The notes beneath the pieces are model-generated. The model saw only the letters and a program-made list of their open reading frames with translations, was not told where the DNA came from and did no database searches. The position numbers were made by a program, and so were the translations under genes. Below, in pieces: positions 39,084-50,705 of a stretch of DNA of 64,000 bases. Position 1 is the first letter of the stretch. Every line of letters begins with the position of its first letter. This stretch comes from Pyxicephalus adspersus (Eukaryota > Chordata > Amphibia > Anura > Pyxicephalidae). Location of the stretch: contig NC_092868.1 of the NCBI RefSeq assembly GCF_032062135.1, positions 51,359,053 through 51,423,052 of the forward strand. The letters are read 5' to 3'.

Positions 39084-42000
39084 AATAATGTATTGTCTAT
39101 TGAGGTTATAGGTATATAACAGCAATGATCTGGGATGCCGACTTGTTGCATTGAAACACAGAGTAGGAACCTTCTAATCAGTATATGTAATATAAAAATT
39201 AAAATATAGTACAGCAAGCACATTAACATGTAAAAGCCATAACAAGCCATGACTTTCAGATATTTCATTTTGTTCAATATAAGAAAGAAATATGAGCTCT
39301 CTGAGAATGCAGTAAAGTGTCCTTTTATTAGCATTTGAACTGCCATTGGCGTGCGCTTGCTGCCATAAGTAATTCATGAGTCACAGTGGTCATAATTCGT
39401 ATTTGTCAGAGAACTCATTGTCTAAGTCTCCAGCAAAGCACAAGGTAAATGGTTGTCGTAAAAATAAACAAGTCTTACTAATTAAAGAAATGTGCAAAGT
39501 GTTTATTCTCAGCCCCTCGCTGGGAGAGTTCAGAATGCCAGGAAGGTACCCTGGAGAACCAAAGTAAAGAAGGTTCCACTTGTGCACCCCCATCCCTTCC
39601 AGACCTGTCAATCAAAACCCAGCAAGCTCTACCTGCAGCCAAGAAGAGCCGCAAACACAGATTAACAAACATAGGTGTCTGTGCCTGCTGAGGTCGACAC
39701 TGTTGTTGTAGAGCAATGGGAACTTCAGGACATCAGTAATTAAAGAAAGCCATTTCAGGGTCTGACCTTCAATTATCTGCGCTTTTTTGATGCTTCAATC
39801 AGATTGACTGCTGTGAAATTTTTAATAACGTCTGTAGGAGGGGAGAAATTAGGTGTCCTTCAGCTGTTGTAGCTGTCACTCAAATTTAGCTTTTGTCAAT
39901 ATTTGTTGCCAGGAGGCAGGGGATATATTTTACAGTCAACCATTTAAAGGAAATTAATTGCCCTGTGATACTCTCTGGACATGAAAATATGAATCCCTCC
40001 AAGTTTTCAGACTGGAGCAGAAAATGAAGTTTGTCAACAGCATTTGCATCCAAGAGTATTCCCGTCCTTCAGCATAAAATGGCCTTGATCAGGGACTTTG
40101 CACTTTACTACTAAGGGGAATACCATGCACAAATAGGATGAAATTATGTAAATTTACAAGTCATGTCCCTTGAATTGAAGCCTCCTTTAAATTTATATTT
40201 TAATATATAGAAATTTAAATTATTTTAATAAATACAGGCAAATTAAGCAAATTTACAAATTGTAAGTCTCTAGATTTTTCTTCTGATCAAGTTATCAATA
40301 TGGAAAAAGTAAGGGTTTTTATGGTTGTTTCTGATGTAACACAGTTCTTATCTGGGTCATCTCACAAGATGTAAAAAGAATCTCTAAAACAGGGACATAT
40401 TAGTAAAGAATAGCTGGTAGATAATGCCTAACTACCTGCGCCTTCCTTGTTTGAGAGATTTTCGCCACTTTCTGCTTCAAAGACTATGCAAGTCGAAATC
40501 TACCCTATGGGGTAACGGGCAAAAAATTCTGAGGTTCTCACCCTTAATCCACCAAAATGCCCAACTCAGTCTTTTGTAGTATGCCTTACAGCGACCTATC
40601 TGCTGGACCCTCCTGATTCCCTTATATAAACACTAATTGATACAATTTGTTAATGCAGTCCCTTCCTTTTCTCCTCCAATGGCATCATTGCATTGTCCTT
40701 GCCTAATGATATGTAAGTGACAATCTTTTAACACTGTAATCATTTACCCAAACAGGCTATGCCTTTCTATTAATACTAACTAGAATCCTGTGATACAGTT
40801 TCAGGCTATGTGTGCCATATTTTCAGTGGAAATATTGTCTGCATAGTAAACTCACAGATCATTTATAAGGAACAAGAACACCAGAGGGATATTTATCAAC
40901 CTTGCCGTGCTTTGTTGTTTTAGACACATTTACTATGAGATCTAATAAATTTCCCACTCTCTGCAAATCAGAAGTAGCAGAGTGCCAATATAAAGCACAG
41001 CCTTGACCATCTATTTTATGTTTCTGTTTTTTATTAAAGTCTAACCGTAAACAGTTTGTTTTTACCTTTTGATAGAATAAGGAAGAGTAGTAATGTCAGG
41101 TTTGCATTTCCATCAGTGACCCCACAGGGGTCTCTAGCATGGTGACTCCATGGAAGGATGGGGTGAAGTAGTCACCTGGATAGCAATAAATGTTTTCTCA
41201 GAAGTTCTATATTTCCCCACTCTATTGAGCATGTTAGTCTGTCAAAAGCTCTAACCCCTTATGCCAAACCTGGGCCCCAAATCCTGGGGCCACACGGAAA
41301 AAGTGATTGTGATATGAGTGGCGTCATACACTTTAATAGTCTGCATTTCTTGAAATATTGTTCACTGTCAGGCTGAATGTTGTAGACATCCTGATAGGCA
41401 CCATGTCACCCCATCACCCTCCCAGAGCCAGTGGTACGGGTCAGGCGTAGGGAATCAACTGTTTGTTCCTGTTATAAACTATTGAATAAATGACAGGTAG
41501 AAAGTGGAGAGACTAATCCCTGCTGATGCTGAGTTGTGATATTTACCTTAAATATTACTGGGTATTAAATTAAAAAAAAGAATTGTTTAAAGTCATATCA
41601 TATCTCAGTGAAGTGCTGACAGGAATGGGAACTTTGAAAAAAAAAACATTTGGTTAAGGGAAAGTTACAGTCAACACCCAACTCCAGATGAAACTTTTTA
41701 TTTGATTTTGGATATAGTGAAGAAGGGTTAGATAACAGCCAATTTTTATATTAATAACATTTGATTTAAACAAAGATTGGTGACTATACTGTAATTGCAC
41801 AAATCCAGCAATTAGAAGCTCCATTCACTCGCTTGCCTGCTGTGCTCTCTGCAGTCCCTGAACTGGAAACAGGTCATCCTAGCAAATCAACCGGATTCAC
41901 AGTGAGCTTTGACTTGCACTAAATAGTTCCTTGAAATCCCCCGGGCAAAGACGTAGTAATGATGGCTATCTCCACAGATTTAGCTGAAACACCCACAATG

Positions 42001-42660
42001 ATTCAAGTAGCCACAGACAATTTGATCTATGCCTACACTTTTGGTCATGTAATAGAACCCTGGAGCAGGAACTAATGTGATTTGCTCATAGGTACTTTGG
42101 ATCCTCTGACTCTGATAAAGGGTCATTTTTTAATGATGGTGGTACTTTAACACAACAGTTCAGGCCAGTTCAGGAGATAAAAGTGGATGTTAAGATGATA
42201 AATTTGCATCCCGAAAGGGATCAAGTGTCCTGTGGCATGCATGCCACTCTAGAGGAGTATTACAGCTTGTATGGGATGAGGCCACCTGCTTGGAGTAAAT
42301 AAAAACAGCAAGAAATGGAATGACATTAGCAGGACATATGTGTCGGGTAATTGATACATTGGGCACTTTACTAATTTCTCTGATGGAATGTAAAATCACA
42401 CATTTTCTAACACCTTGCCTGCTGCATCTGCCATTCCCCTTCTGTTTACTAATAGCATGTAAAAAAAAAAAAAAAAATCAGCATAGAATTGTAAAACAAA
42501 CAGTAGCTCTGACTTTTGGGGCCCCAAATCCTTGGATACATGAATGCTGGAATTTCCAGAACCCAGAATCCAGCTATAAATGTGGGTAGTAAAACAGTTT
42601 TACAGAACAATGACCAATAAATGCGCATGGGTTCAGTTCCCAAACGTGTAATATATGACT

Positions 42661-42884
42661 GGGCCTGATTTATTATAGTTCTCCAAAGCTGGAGAGGATA
42701 CACTTTTATCAGTGAAGCTGGGTGATTCAGCAAACCTGGAATGGATTTCCTAAAAGTCATTTGCTATTTGTTAGCCAATGTTTACAAACTTGAACTAGAT
42801 TCATTCCATGTTTTCTGGATCACCCAGCTTCACTGATGAAAGTGTATTTTTTCCAGCCTTGGAGAGCTTTAATAAATCAAGCCT
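42661..42884. mobile_element. Palindromic MITE, copy 2 of 3
   Basis: Same structure as the 38859 copy: GGGCCTGATTTATTATAGTT at the left, GGAGAGCTTTAATAAATCAAGCCT at the right, and inverted AAGCTGGGTGATTCAGCAAA arms inside. Confidence 0.85.
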
Positions 42885-43384
42885 AATGTTACCCTGTTGG
42901 TACTTGACAATATGCACCAGAGGTTTGCTTCCCCATACTTGGAAGTACCCAGAATTTCTCTTTACGCCAAACTAAAGCTAAACAAAAGCAATGGGATAGC
43001 AAAGGGTAGGCGAGTCTGTGTTGTCCTATATAGCTATATACATAAAACCTGGACAGATAAAAAGACGCGCCTTTCTCATACCAAGACTTGGCTTTCCCAT
43101 TGAAGAACCATAATTTGAGATGTGCACCAAACAAGGCTCACTCTGGGGCTTGCACTGTCTGTGAATGTCATGTCAATGGGTATTTGGGGGTGAATGATCA
43201 GCCAACCGTCAACCTATTCATAAACAATACATATAGTATCATGAAATTTATTAGTAGGATTTGAGAATTATGTGACCTTTAAAACTACCTCCTCCTATGT
43301 AATAAAAATAAATGGGAAGATGTATTTGGTAGTCCTTTTCTAAGGTACAATGCTTCTCCTCCACAAATACAATGCAGTGAGTAA

Positions 43385-43662
43385 GGCTATGTACGCACAT
43401 TCAATAATTGTTGTTGGAAAGGATCTTTCATGATTCTTTCCAATGACAAAAAGCCCTGTACATTTAGCGCTGTTCTGCTTTATGGAAAGAAGAGGGGAGG
43501 AGGAAAACAACAGTGGGGCACCCCGCTGCGCTCTCTCCCCTTTACTTCCATTACGATAGTTGGTCGATCCGCCAGAACAGATCCATGAACGACGAGCGCT
43601 GTACACACGCCAGATTCTTGACCAATATCGGCTGGAGAATCATCTGATGTGTGTGCATAGCC
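43385..43662. mobile_element. TAA-flanked MITE, PIF/Harbinger-like
   Basis: TAA target duplications lie at 43382-43384 and 43663-43665, with ends GGCTATGTACGCACATTCA and inverted GGCTATGCACACACATCAGA. TWA target sites and GGC-type ends fit PIF/Harbinger MITEs. The element is non-coding and contains GATCCGCCAGAACAGATCCA, shared with the other copies. Confidence 0.75.
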
Positions 43663-45683
43663 TAAGCGTTGTCACCCATGGCAGGTAGTGTGTTACCGAC
43701 AAAGTAAAAATAAAGAAAAACTAATGCAACCACTACATCTAAGGACTGGTATGCCTCATGGATTACTTTTTTAGGGGTTTGGATTCCTTAATTTCCTAAA
43801 TCCTTGTGTCAAATGCTATCATATCCCAGGCTGGTTTGGCACTTAAACTAAAGAGAAGGGATGAGCTTGAACAAGGAAAGAAATGATAAAGGTGATGGTG
43901 ATTAAGCACCGCAGTTAACACGTGATTCGTTTGCAGGCACCTGTCATCCAGCAATCATCGAACAGACATTGTTGTGCTTGACATGGGGATGTTGTGAGAA
44001 AAGTGGGCCGGTCCGGTGATGTCAGTCGCTTGTCATTCTCTGCAGCAGACGTGCTGTGCATGTTAACAGAGCCAGAGGAGGAGGTGACATCAGCTGCACT
44101 GCACCAAACTGCAGCATGAGCATAACAAAGCCTCCTCACCCAATCTTCTGCTCTCTTTGTTGTGGCTTCCTGCCCAGCGTTTGCTTAATCGAAAGATGTG
44201 AACATCTGAATCCCAGCCAAAGTGCCCAAATGCAGAGGCAGTTTTTTTTTTTTGGCAATTTTTCAATTTCTTTCCTTTTAACAGTGTCACTTTTTTTCAT
44301 CGTCTTAAACTGGACATACAGCATACAATATTTTCCATCGATTAGGTGAATACGAAACATTGAAAATCAATAAAAAGTGCATTTGCAATCATATTTAATA
44401 TCTGGGCAGAATGACAATTGAAAAATTGATTGGGAAAAATGTTTTGTTGATTGGTTAACCATCAGGTTGTAATCAAAACCACTTTTTTGTATTTGATCGA
44501 TATTTCGATTAGATAAAGATTAGGCAAAATGGTGAAATGGATCGGGATTCTGTTATTGAACCCAAGGAGGGGACACAGCAAATTTTGAATAAATTAATCA
44601 TTGCATTGATTGTTTTATGAAACAGGGAAAAAAATCACTTTTTGTATACCCGGCAATTACTGCAGTTTGGAAGAATTGGCACAGAAATTTTGTCCCTGGA
44701 AACATCTGTGCCATACAATCTCACATGTGTAAGATTTGCCCTAGTATGTCAAAATAAAATGATATCATAATGTGCGTAAAATTTGTTTTAGTCCTAAAAT
44801 AATCTCATGCTGCTATGATCCTGCCATGAAGGTCCCTGGTATGGGGTATGAAATGTCAGTTGTATTCCTGTGTTGCCAGCCAATCCGATCCAATTCTGTG
44901 TCTCTACAAGTACACTTTCCGCCATTATCACTATCAGGAAGCTGGAAGTGCAGAGCAATGATTTCCAGTGTTATGAGGATCAGCAGCACTAATGTAAATA
45001 TGGATGAAAATATGGATGAAAAAGTAACAATTGTTTTATAATACACAATATTTTACCAAACTAAATAGCACCCAGTTAGAAAGAGGTCAAGGGGTCTCTC
45101 TTTAACTGATACCAGTTTTTTAAAGTGTGAATTTTCATATGTTCATCTAAAGCAGAATCAGAAGCTGTTGAAATTGTAAAATAGAACCAATTTGAGCTTA
45201 AAGTGCATGAAAACTCTAAATCTGTTTTTGAAGCATGTTTAGCGTCATGTCTCAAATGACGGTGACTTTTACCGTCAGACCAGTACAAGAATCTGATTGT
45301 TGTAGATGTGACTTAATCTGCTGCTTTAATCTCTGCATTGTTTTTTTAATAACCCTGTTGGCTTTATTCCTGCATGATGTGGGAGAAGCTAACATGCAGT
45401 CATTTGCTCAACACCATTCTATACTTGGCGCATGTACCCACCCCCTCTGATAAGACCTCTCCTCCGCAGAGCAGTATGCAGGCTGTTTGCATTGAATCAA
45501 TAGAGCTGTTGTTAAGATTTATCTGACACATGCCCATTAAGTCAGTCCAGCAAAAGCTGTTTTTTTTAATGACCGTTCCTTTGTCTCTCGGCACTTCTCT
45601 GTTGGTTGGATTTCTATGATAGAGTTCCAGGATATAACAATTTCACAGGTCACGGATTGGATACATTTTTCTCCTTTCTCCAG

Positions 45684-45826
45684 ACAACCAGTTTAGAATG
45701 TCGATCCTTGAAAGGTTGGAGCAGATGGAGAGGAGAATGGCCGAAATGACTGGATCCCAACAGCACAAACAAAGTGTGGGAGGAGGCAATGGAGGCGGAG
45801 CCAACAGTGGGGGGAGCCAAGCACAA
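45684..45826 (+). CDS. CAMTA1: CAMTA1 exon E1: coiled-coil segment after TIG, with Gly-rich linker
   Basis: The exon follows a pyrimidine-rich acceptor (ctcctttctccag) and ends at CAA|gtaagt. The first two bases complete an Asp codon begun upstream, then 47 codons follow. The start encodes FRMSILERLEQMERRMAEM, a charged heptad-like helix conserved in CAMTA proteins between the TIG domain and the ankyrin repeats. It is followed by a Gln/His stretch and a Gly/Asn/Ser-rich flexible linker. Incoming phase is 1 (one base carried in) and outgoing phase is 0. The upstream exon in the full-length transcript should encode the TIG end and is not in this window. A candidate alternative upstream partner lies at 17753-17771. 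Confidence 0.95.
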
Positions 45827-46025
45827 GTAAGTTGGCCAAAAAACAAAAGTTTTCAAGTGTAGAAATCAAAAGCTGCCAAAGTGCTTAATTTGTGGCACAC
45901 AATACGGTGAGATGGAGGCTTTAAATGTCGCTGGCCAGACTTTTTGAAGCCAATAAATCAATAGTAATTCTTGCTCTCTGTATAGTAGATCATTACTGTA
46001 AATGTTTCATGTCCTCTCTCTGCAG

Positions 46026-46222
46026 TGTGCCACTGGGGCTGGATCTATAGGAAGCTGCTTTGAGAGTCGGGTAGTGGTGGTGTGTGAAAAGATGATGAGC
46101 AAAGCATGCTGGGCAAAATCAAAGCACCTGATCCATTCCAAGACCTTTCGAGGAATGACGCTGCTTCACCTTGCTGCTGCACAAGGCTATGCCACCCTCA
46201 TTCAGACCCTTATCAAGTGGAG
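46026..46222 (+). CDS. CAMTA1: CAMTA1 exon E2: start of ankyrin region
   Basis: The exon runs from ctctgcag|TGTGCC to TGGAG|gtaagg and gives 65 codons plus two bases of an Arg codon completed by E3. It encodes a conserved SCFESRVVVVCEK block, a Cys/Trp/Lys-rich segment (SKACWAKSKHLIHS) and then the first ankyrin repeat, recognisable by GMTLLHLAAAQGY followed by the helix IQTLIKWR. Ankyrin repeats in CAMTA are thought to mediate protein contacts. It follows E1 after a short 199-bp intron. The frame would stop at once (AGG TAA) if the intron were retained, which supports the donor position. Confidence 0.96.
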
Positions 46223-48176
46223 GTAAGGACTATGGGGCCTCATAATACATGGAGAATACATGGGCAGAACGAAAAACCATACAATACTAATCATTCATGT
46301 GTATTGCCTTGTGACTGTCGTCAGAATAACAAAAAGGGATTAAAAACCAAAAAGTTACAGTTGTCTAATAGATAAGCAAACTGACCGGCACTGCTGTGCA
46401 TCACAACACATGGATAGTAGCGCTCTGTGCATTGTGTTGCAGAAAACAAAGACTTTTTGCATTTCAAGCAAAGAATGTGGGTTGCCCTAACACATTACTA
46501 TGCCCAGATATTGCAAATAGGGCCTAGGTGATGACAAGGGTTGCGGCTAACCAGCACTTAAAGTTTACCTTCCATGGTAAATGAAAGGTTTGCTTTTCTG
46601 GCAGCCCCCTGCCTACCTATAACAAATAGCCATTTGTAAATAAATAATTTAGCCCCCCAAAAAATATACCTTGACCTGGAATTGTTCAAAGACACCGGTG
46701 ATGTTACTTTGTCCTCAACTATAATGCAAAACTCCAGCAGTATGCACTTTTGCAATTGACTGGAGTACATTCTTATGGTACTGGGTGGCACAGAATGCGT
46801 CACTAACTAAAAGCTCAAAATCCTGCATAAATGCACTGTTGCAATGAGCTGGAGTGAATGTTTTTCACTCCCATCTCAGCTGGAAGGTGTGGTGATCTCA
46901 CCCGTGCCATCAGAAGCCCCAAATCCTGGAGACAAAATAAGAGGCAAACTCTTTGTTTACAAATGGCTTTTTAGTGTAGGGGGAAAAGTTTGTCAAAAAT
47001 ATCTTCCCATTACCATGCTTTCAGTTATAAAGAGAGAAAAAAATGGGACAATACCCTGGACAAACCATTGTAATACTTTGGTTTACTGAAGACTTCATTC
47101 CTGTTCCAGACGTTTGATGGCGCAGAATTAGATAGCGGGAGAAGAAGAGTCCTCCAGCACCATCTAAGAGGTCTGCAGTTATTACTAGATCTAGAAATGT
47201 TTCTGCATACGGAAAACAATTCATAACCCCGACTCTCATCTTTTTCATAACTGCCTGATCTCAGTAGAATGAGAACCTATAATTAGATTCAATTTCTTTT
47301 CTGTCCGCGTTTCCCTGCTATCTTTCCTTCCCCAGGGAAACACAACATCTGTCCGGAGGTCCATTACTGATATTTTAGCCTCTGCTGCTCTTATGAAACT
47401 GTCGCGGGGAAAATATTTGTTATTCTTATTCTTCTGTCAGGCTCTTACATATTTAATACGTGGCTCAAGATATTATTAAAGAATCAGTGGGCCCTCCGGA
47501 AAAAGACGTCCGCTCCATGTCTAGCTTTCTGCCGCTTCTTAATTAAAGCCTAACTCTAGACAAAACTTTTTGCTTTTGGATTGAGAAGGTCTCAGGTTTT
47601 TATTCCTGTCTGTTGAGGATATTGCAGCTCGCTTCCTGTCCTGGTAAAATAAGTCAGAGGATCTCAAATATAGAACAAGACTGCAATACAGATATTTTAT
47701 CATCCATACCCACACTACTTAAAGCAGAACTAAAGTTCCACTTTTAGGTTTCCATGGCCAGACAGGTTATATTTGCAGAAAGAGACAGGCAGTGTCCCTT
47801 CCACAATAAACCTTCCTACCTGCCTGATCGCTCTGGGTATCTGGCAAAGAAGCTGAGCTGCACATAAGCAGCCATTTAGGATGGTCAAAGATCGTCAACA
47901 GGAAGAGGAGAAAGAAGACTATGGTGGCAGGGAACAGGGAACGGTGACAGGTGAGTATGGCAGGGTTTAGTTATTGACTATGCCCCATTAAAAGAGATTT
48001 TTTTTTCTTCCATCTTGGTTGGAGTGAGAAGAAGTCCTTCCAATTGCTAAACAAACCTCATGGAGGTTCAAGCCCTTCCCTACTCCTGTCCAAATTTTAA
48101 ACCAATGGACCAGCACAACTGTGCACCGCATATCTACGTGATAAAACATTTTGTGTTTTATTTTCTTATTTTTTAG
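46223..48176 (+). other. CAMTA1: CAMTA1 intron E2-E3
   Basis: It contains the MITE copy at 47719-47991. The stretch 47280-47560 is complex, with CpGs and a TTAATTAAAG-type motif, and could be regulatory. Nothing else was recognised. Confidence 0.7.
47719..47991. mobile_element. Copy of the TTAAAGTGGAAC MITE in CAMTA1 intron E2-E3
   Basis: It starts TTAAAGCAGAACTAAAGTTC and includes CAGACAGGTTATATTTGCAG and AAGCTGAGCTGCACATAAGC, like the other copies. The right end is decayed around 47965-47991. Confidence 0.65.
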
Positions 48177-48255
48177 GACAAAACATGCTGACAGCATTGA
48201 CTTGGAATTAGAGGTGGATCCTTTAAATGTTGATCATTTCTCTTGTACTCCTCTG
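48177..48255 (+). CDS. CAMTA1: CAMTA1 exon E3: acidic linker between ankyrin repeats 1 and 2
   Basis: This is a small 79-nt exon after a T-rich acceptor (cttattttttag) that ends at CCTCTG|gtaaga. Its first base completes the Arg codon of E2 and 26 codons follow. It encodes a Lys/His start, the acidic SIDLELEVDPLNVDHF stretch and the beginning of ankyrin repeat 2 (SCTPL), which continues in E4. It was placed by phase and by fit to the conserved CAMTA1 order. It ends in phase 0. Confidence 0.95.
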
Positions 48256-48571
48256 GTAAGATTGAGCATGTTGCATGCTATTTTTGTGGCATAGACTGTA
48301 GCAGTAAAGTTTTTCATCTTTTGCACACTTACTGGAATTTACAATCTGCTGATAGAAGTGCCAACACTGCCTGCTAAATGAATGTGAATATATAGCTGCC
48401 AGCATGTCCTAATGGGCACAGAAGAATTTAACCTTTCTCCACCTTCAGTAATTAAGGATTGCAGTTATAACAGTTCATTCATGACATAGCATATAAATAT
48501 ATAAACTCACATAAAATATTTGTGAAACTGGCACAAGTGCTTGGATCATAACCATTTCCTTCCCTTTACAG

Positions 48572-48887
48572 ATGTGGGCCTGTGCTTTGGGTCACACTGA
48601 GGCTGCCGTTGTGCTGTATAAATGGGATCGGCGTGCTATCTCTATTCCGGACTCTCTTGGTCGGCTTCCTCTATCTATTGCACGTTCCCGGGGACATGTG
48701 AAACTGGCAGAATGTCTGGAGCAACTGCAAAGGGAGGAACATTCCCAGCTGGGACACAACCCTCGGGTTCAGTGCTCTCCTAGCCCAGATGCCAATGCAG
48801 ATAGTTGGCTAAGCCAATGGCAGAGTGAGGCCATCACCCCTCAAGAGTCTCAGAAGGGTGTGACAGTTATATCAAATGTCAACACAG
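48572..48887 (+). CDS. CAMTA1: CAMTA1 exon E4: ankyrin repeats 2 and 3
   Basis: The exon runs from ccctttacag|ATGTGG to ACACAG|gtaaaa, 105 codons plus one base of a Glu codon. It completes ankyrin repeat 2 (MWACALGHTEAAVVLYKW) and carries repeat 3 (DSLGRLPLSIARSRGHVKLAECLEQL). A more variable tail rich in Gln, Ser and Pro follows, with two Trp residues (SWLSQWQSEAI). The initial ATG is an internal Met, since the frame is carried in from E3 across a 316-bp intron. The ankyrin core is near-invariant, while the tail is where amphibian and mammalian CAMTA1 would be expected to differ most. Confidence 0.96.
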
Positions 48888-50202
48888 GTAAAAATCAATA
48901 ATTTATATGTAACATCAAAAAATAAATCCTTTGTTCTCACTAACTTTAAATGACTTCCCGCTCGTGTATGGGTGGGTAGATTACTTTACCCTAGCAATTG
49001 TGGATGGCAATCTTTCATCCTGCAACAACGCTGCTTACAAGCAATTTGAACAGCTGTGAAGGAGCAGAGTAATTTATATTGCAGTGTTGGTGTTATCTCA
49101 CAAATCAGTAACTAATAAATTTTTAGGAAAAGATGGAGGTTTGTGGCATCTCAATATAGGAGGTGGCATGGAGAAAATATGAATACTAGCTAAGAATGTA
49201 TTAAAAATCAAAAGGGCGATAAAAAGAGAGAGCAGAATTAACTAATTTAAAAAAGATCTTTCCATTTTACTTTGTTCTTAGGATGCTTTTTGTTTTTTTT
49301 TAACCCAATCAACTGCAAACCTGTAAGGTCATAATAGGGTCAAAGTAAATCCAAAAAGAAGTCATTAGTGAGGGAAGGTAGTGGTATAGAAGTCATCACA
49401 TACTTACCAACAAATTTTAACAAGCAGGTTTCATATTGCTTTGCTTTGGAATCACTTGACCTGAAGTTGTGGTGGAAATACACTCTTCAGGATGAAGACT
49501 AAGCCAACCTTAGTGAGCATACTGCAGAGCTGTTGCAGTTCGTGTTATTTAACATACTAGTTTTAGATCATGTTTCTCAGAATAGGAGACTCATATTGCT
49601 GTGTTTTATGCCCTTATCTTCCCTGATGGCCTCAATATAAATAGCTATCTTTAAGAAGCTACTAGTGTAAGGGAATCCCTAGTGTAAGGGATGTCCTAGG
49701 GATGTTCTGCATTGGCCAAGCACCAAGCAAAAATTGAAAAGGCTTCTCTTCTGTGCAAAAAAGAGCACATACAAAACTACGGCCAACAATTTGCTACAAT
49801 ATTATAATGGTTCACGGTAAAATGAATATGAAGCATTATGAAGCTATTATCTTGAAAACATCAGCTTCTCTAGGGGTTTCCAACCTTAATTGCCACATAA
49901 CACTTAACTTATCTGTTCATTCTAATGCAACATAAAAAAAAATTGTTTAACAATTGGTGTGTCCCCATAAGACCTTTCATAGACGGATAGACAGACAGAC
50001 AGACAGATCGATAGATCTAGCCAGTATATTGCTTTCAGTGAAAATACGGTCACAGGTCTCTGACCCAAACGGAAGTAACATCATTGGTGAAAGGAAACCG
50101 CTTGTCGGCTGTGCACTGCCTGTAATTATGCCCTCAACTTTAACAAAATTGCTGCACTGGTGATCATTGTCAAGTGTTTTATTACTCTGTCATATCTTGC
50201 AG
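48888..50202 (+). other. CAMTA1: CAMTA1 intron E4-E5
   Basis: Unique-looking AT-rich sequence. A short GACA/GATA run (about 49986-50015) is the only structure seen. Confidence 0.7.
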
Positions 50203-50705
50203 AATTGAGAAGACCAAGATCTGAGCCCTCCAATTACTACAGTACTGAGAATCCAAAAGACTACCCTGCTGCTAAAAAACACAAATTAAACCCTGAGTAT
50301 TTTCAGGCTCGACAGGAGAAGGTGATTGCAACGGCGTTGAGCCTAGAGCAGCCATCTTCAAGAAAGCAAAGCTCCGGAGCCAAGCAGCCTCTATCAGAGA
50401 CTGCCCACAGCGAGGAAATGCACCACTTTGCAAGGGAACTGCCGCAACGCACTGCAGATGCATCTGTGTACAGAGCTTCAAAGTGGAACCCTAAAGACCT
50501 TTACCTGGGGGTTTCTGCAGCACAGGTAACAGCAAGTGCAAAGGTCACAGGGCATGGGAAGGACGCTGTGGGCCATAGGCTTCGTCGGAGTGAGCAGATG
50601 AACGTTCTGATGATGTCAGAGCGAGAAATGGTAGATGCTGACCTCCTATCCTACAGGGAGAACATGGAGAACGAAGACTGCTTGCAACATATGGATGATC
50701 TCCAG
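50203..50705 (+). CDS. CAMTA1: CAMTA1 exon E5: Ser/Pro-rich linker with basic patch
   Basis: This is the largest coding exon in view (503 nt), from catatcttgcag|AATTGAG to CTCCAG|gtaaac. Its first two bases complete a Glu codon, then 167 codons follow. It opens with LRRPRSEPSNYYS, typical of CAMTA1, then a Lys-rich patch (AAKKHKLNPEYF) that could act as a nuclear localisation signal (inference). The rest is low in predicted order, with Ser, Gln and Glu, ending in an acidic segment (MENEDCLQHMDDLQ). An open frame extends upstream of the acceptor by chance from 50160, but the conserved protein begins at the splice site. Confidence 0.95.

Larger units (their letters stand above)
17772..45683 (+). 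other. CAMTA1: Large intron between candidate alternative exon and E1
   Basis: About 28 kb without a supported coding exon. It holds two hAT-like copies, the TTAA and TAA MITE families, two palindromic MITEs, the SINE-like pair near 37 kb and several microsatellites, all listed separately. Complex repeat-free stretches near 20200-20380, 29520-29700, 31470-31720, 33090-33440, 39720-39960 and 43900-44110 have the look of conserved non-coding elements, but conservation cannot be tested here. Confidence 0.55.

Noticed and set aside
50160..50202. Extension of the E5 frame upstream to an ATG at 50160
   Set aside because: It crosses the pyrimidine-rich acceptor and its residues do not match CAMTA1; the exon starts at 50203.
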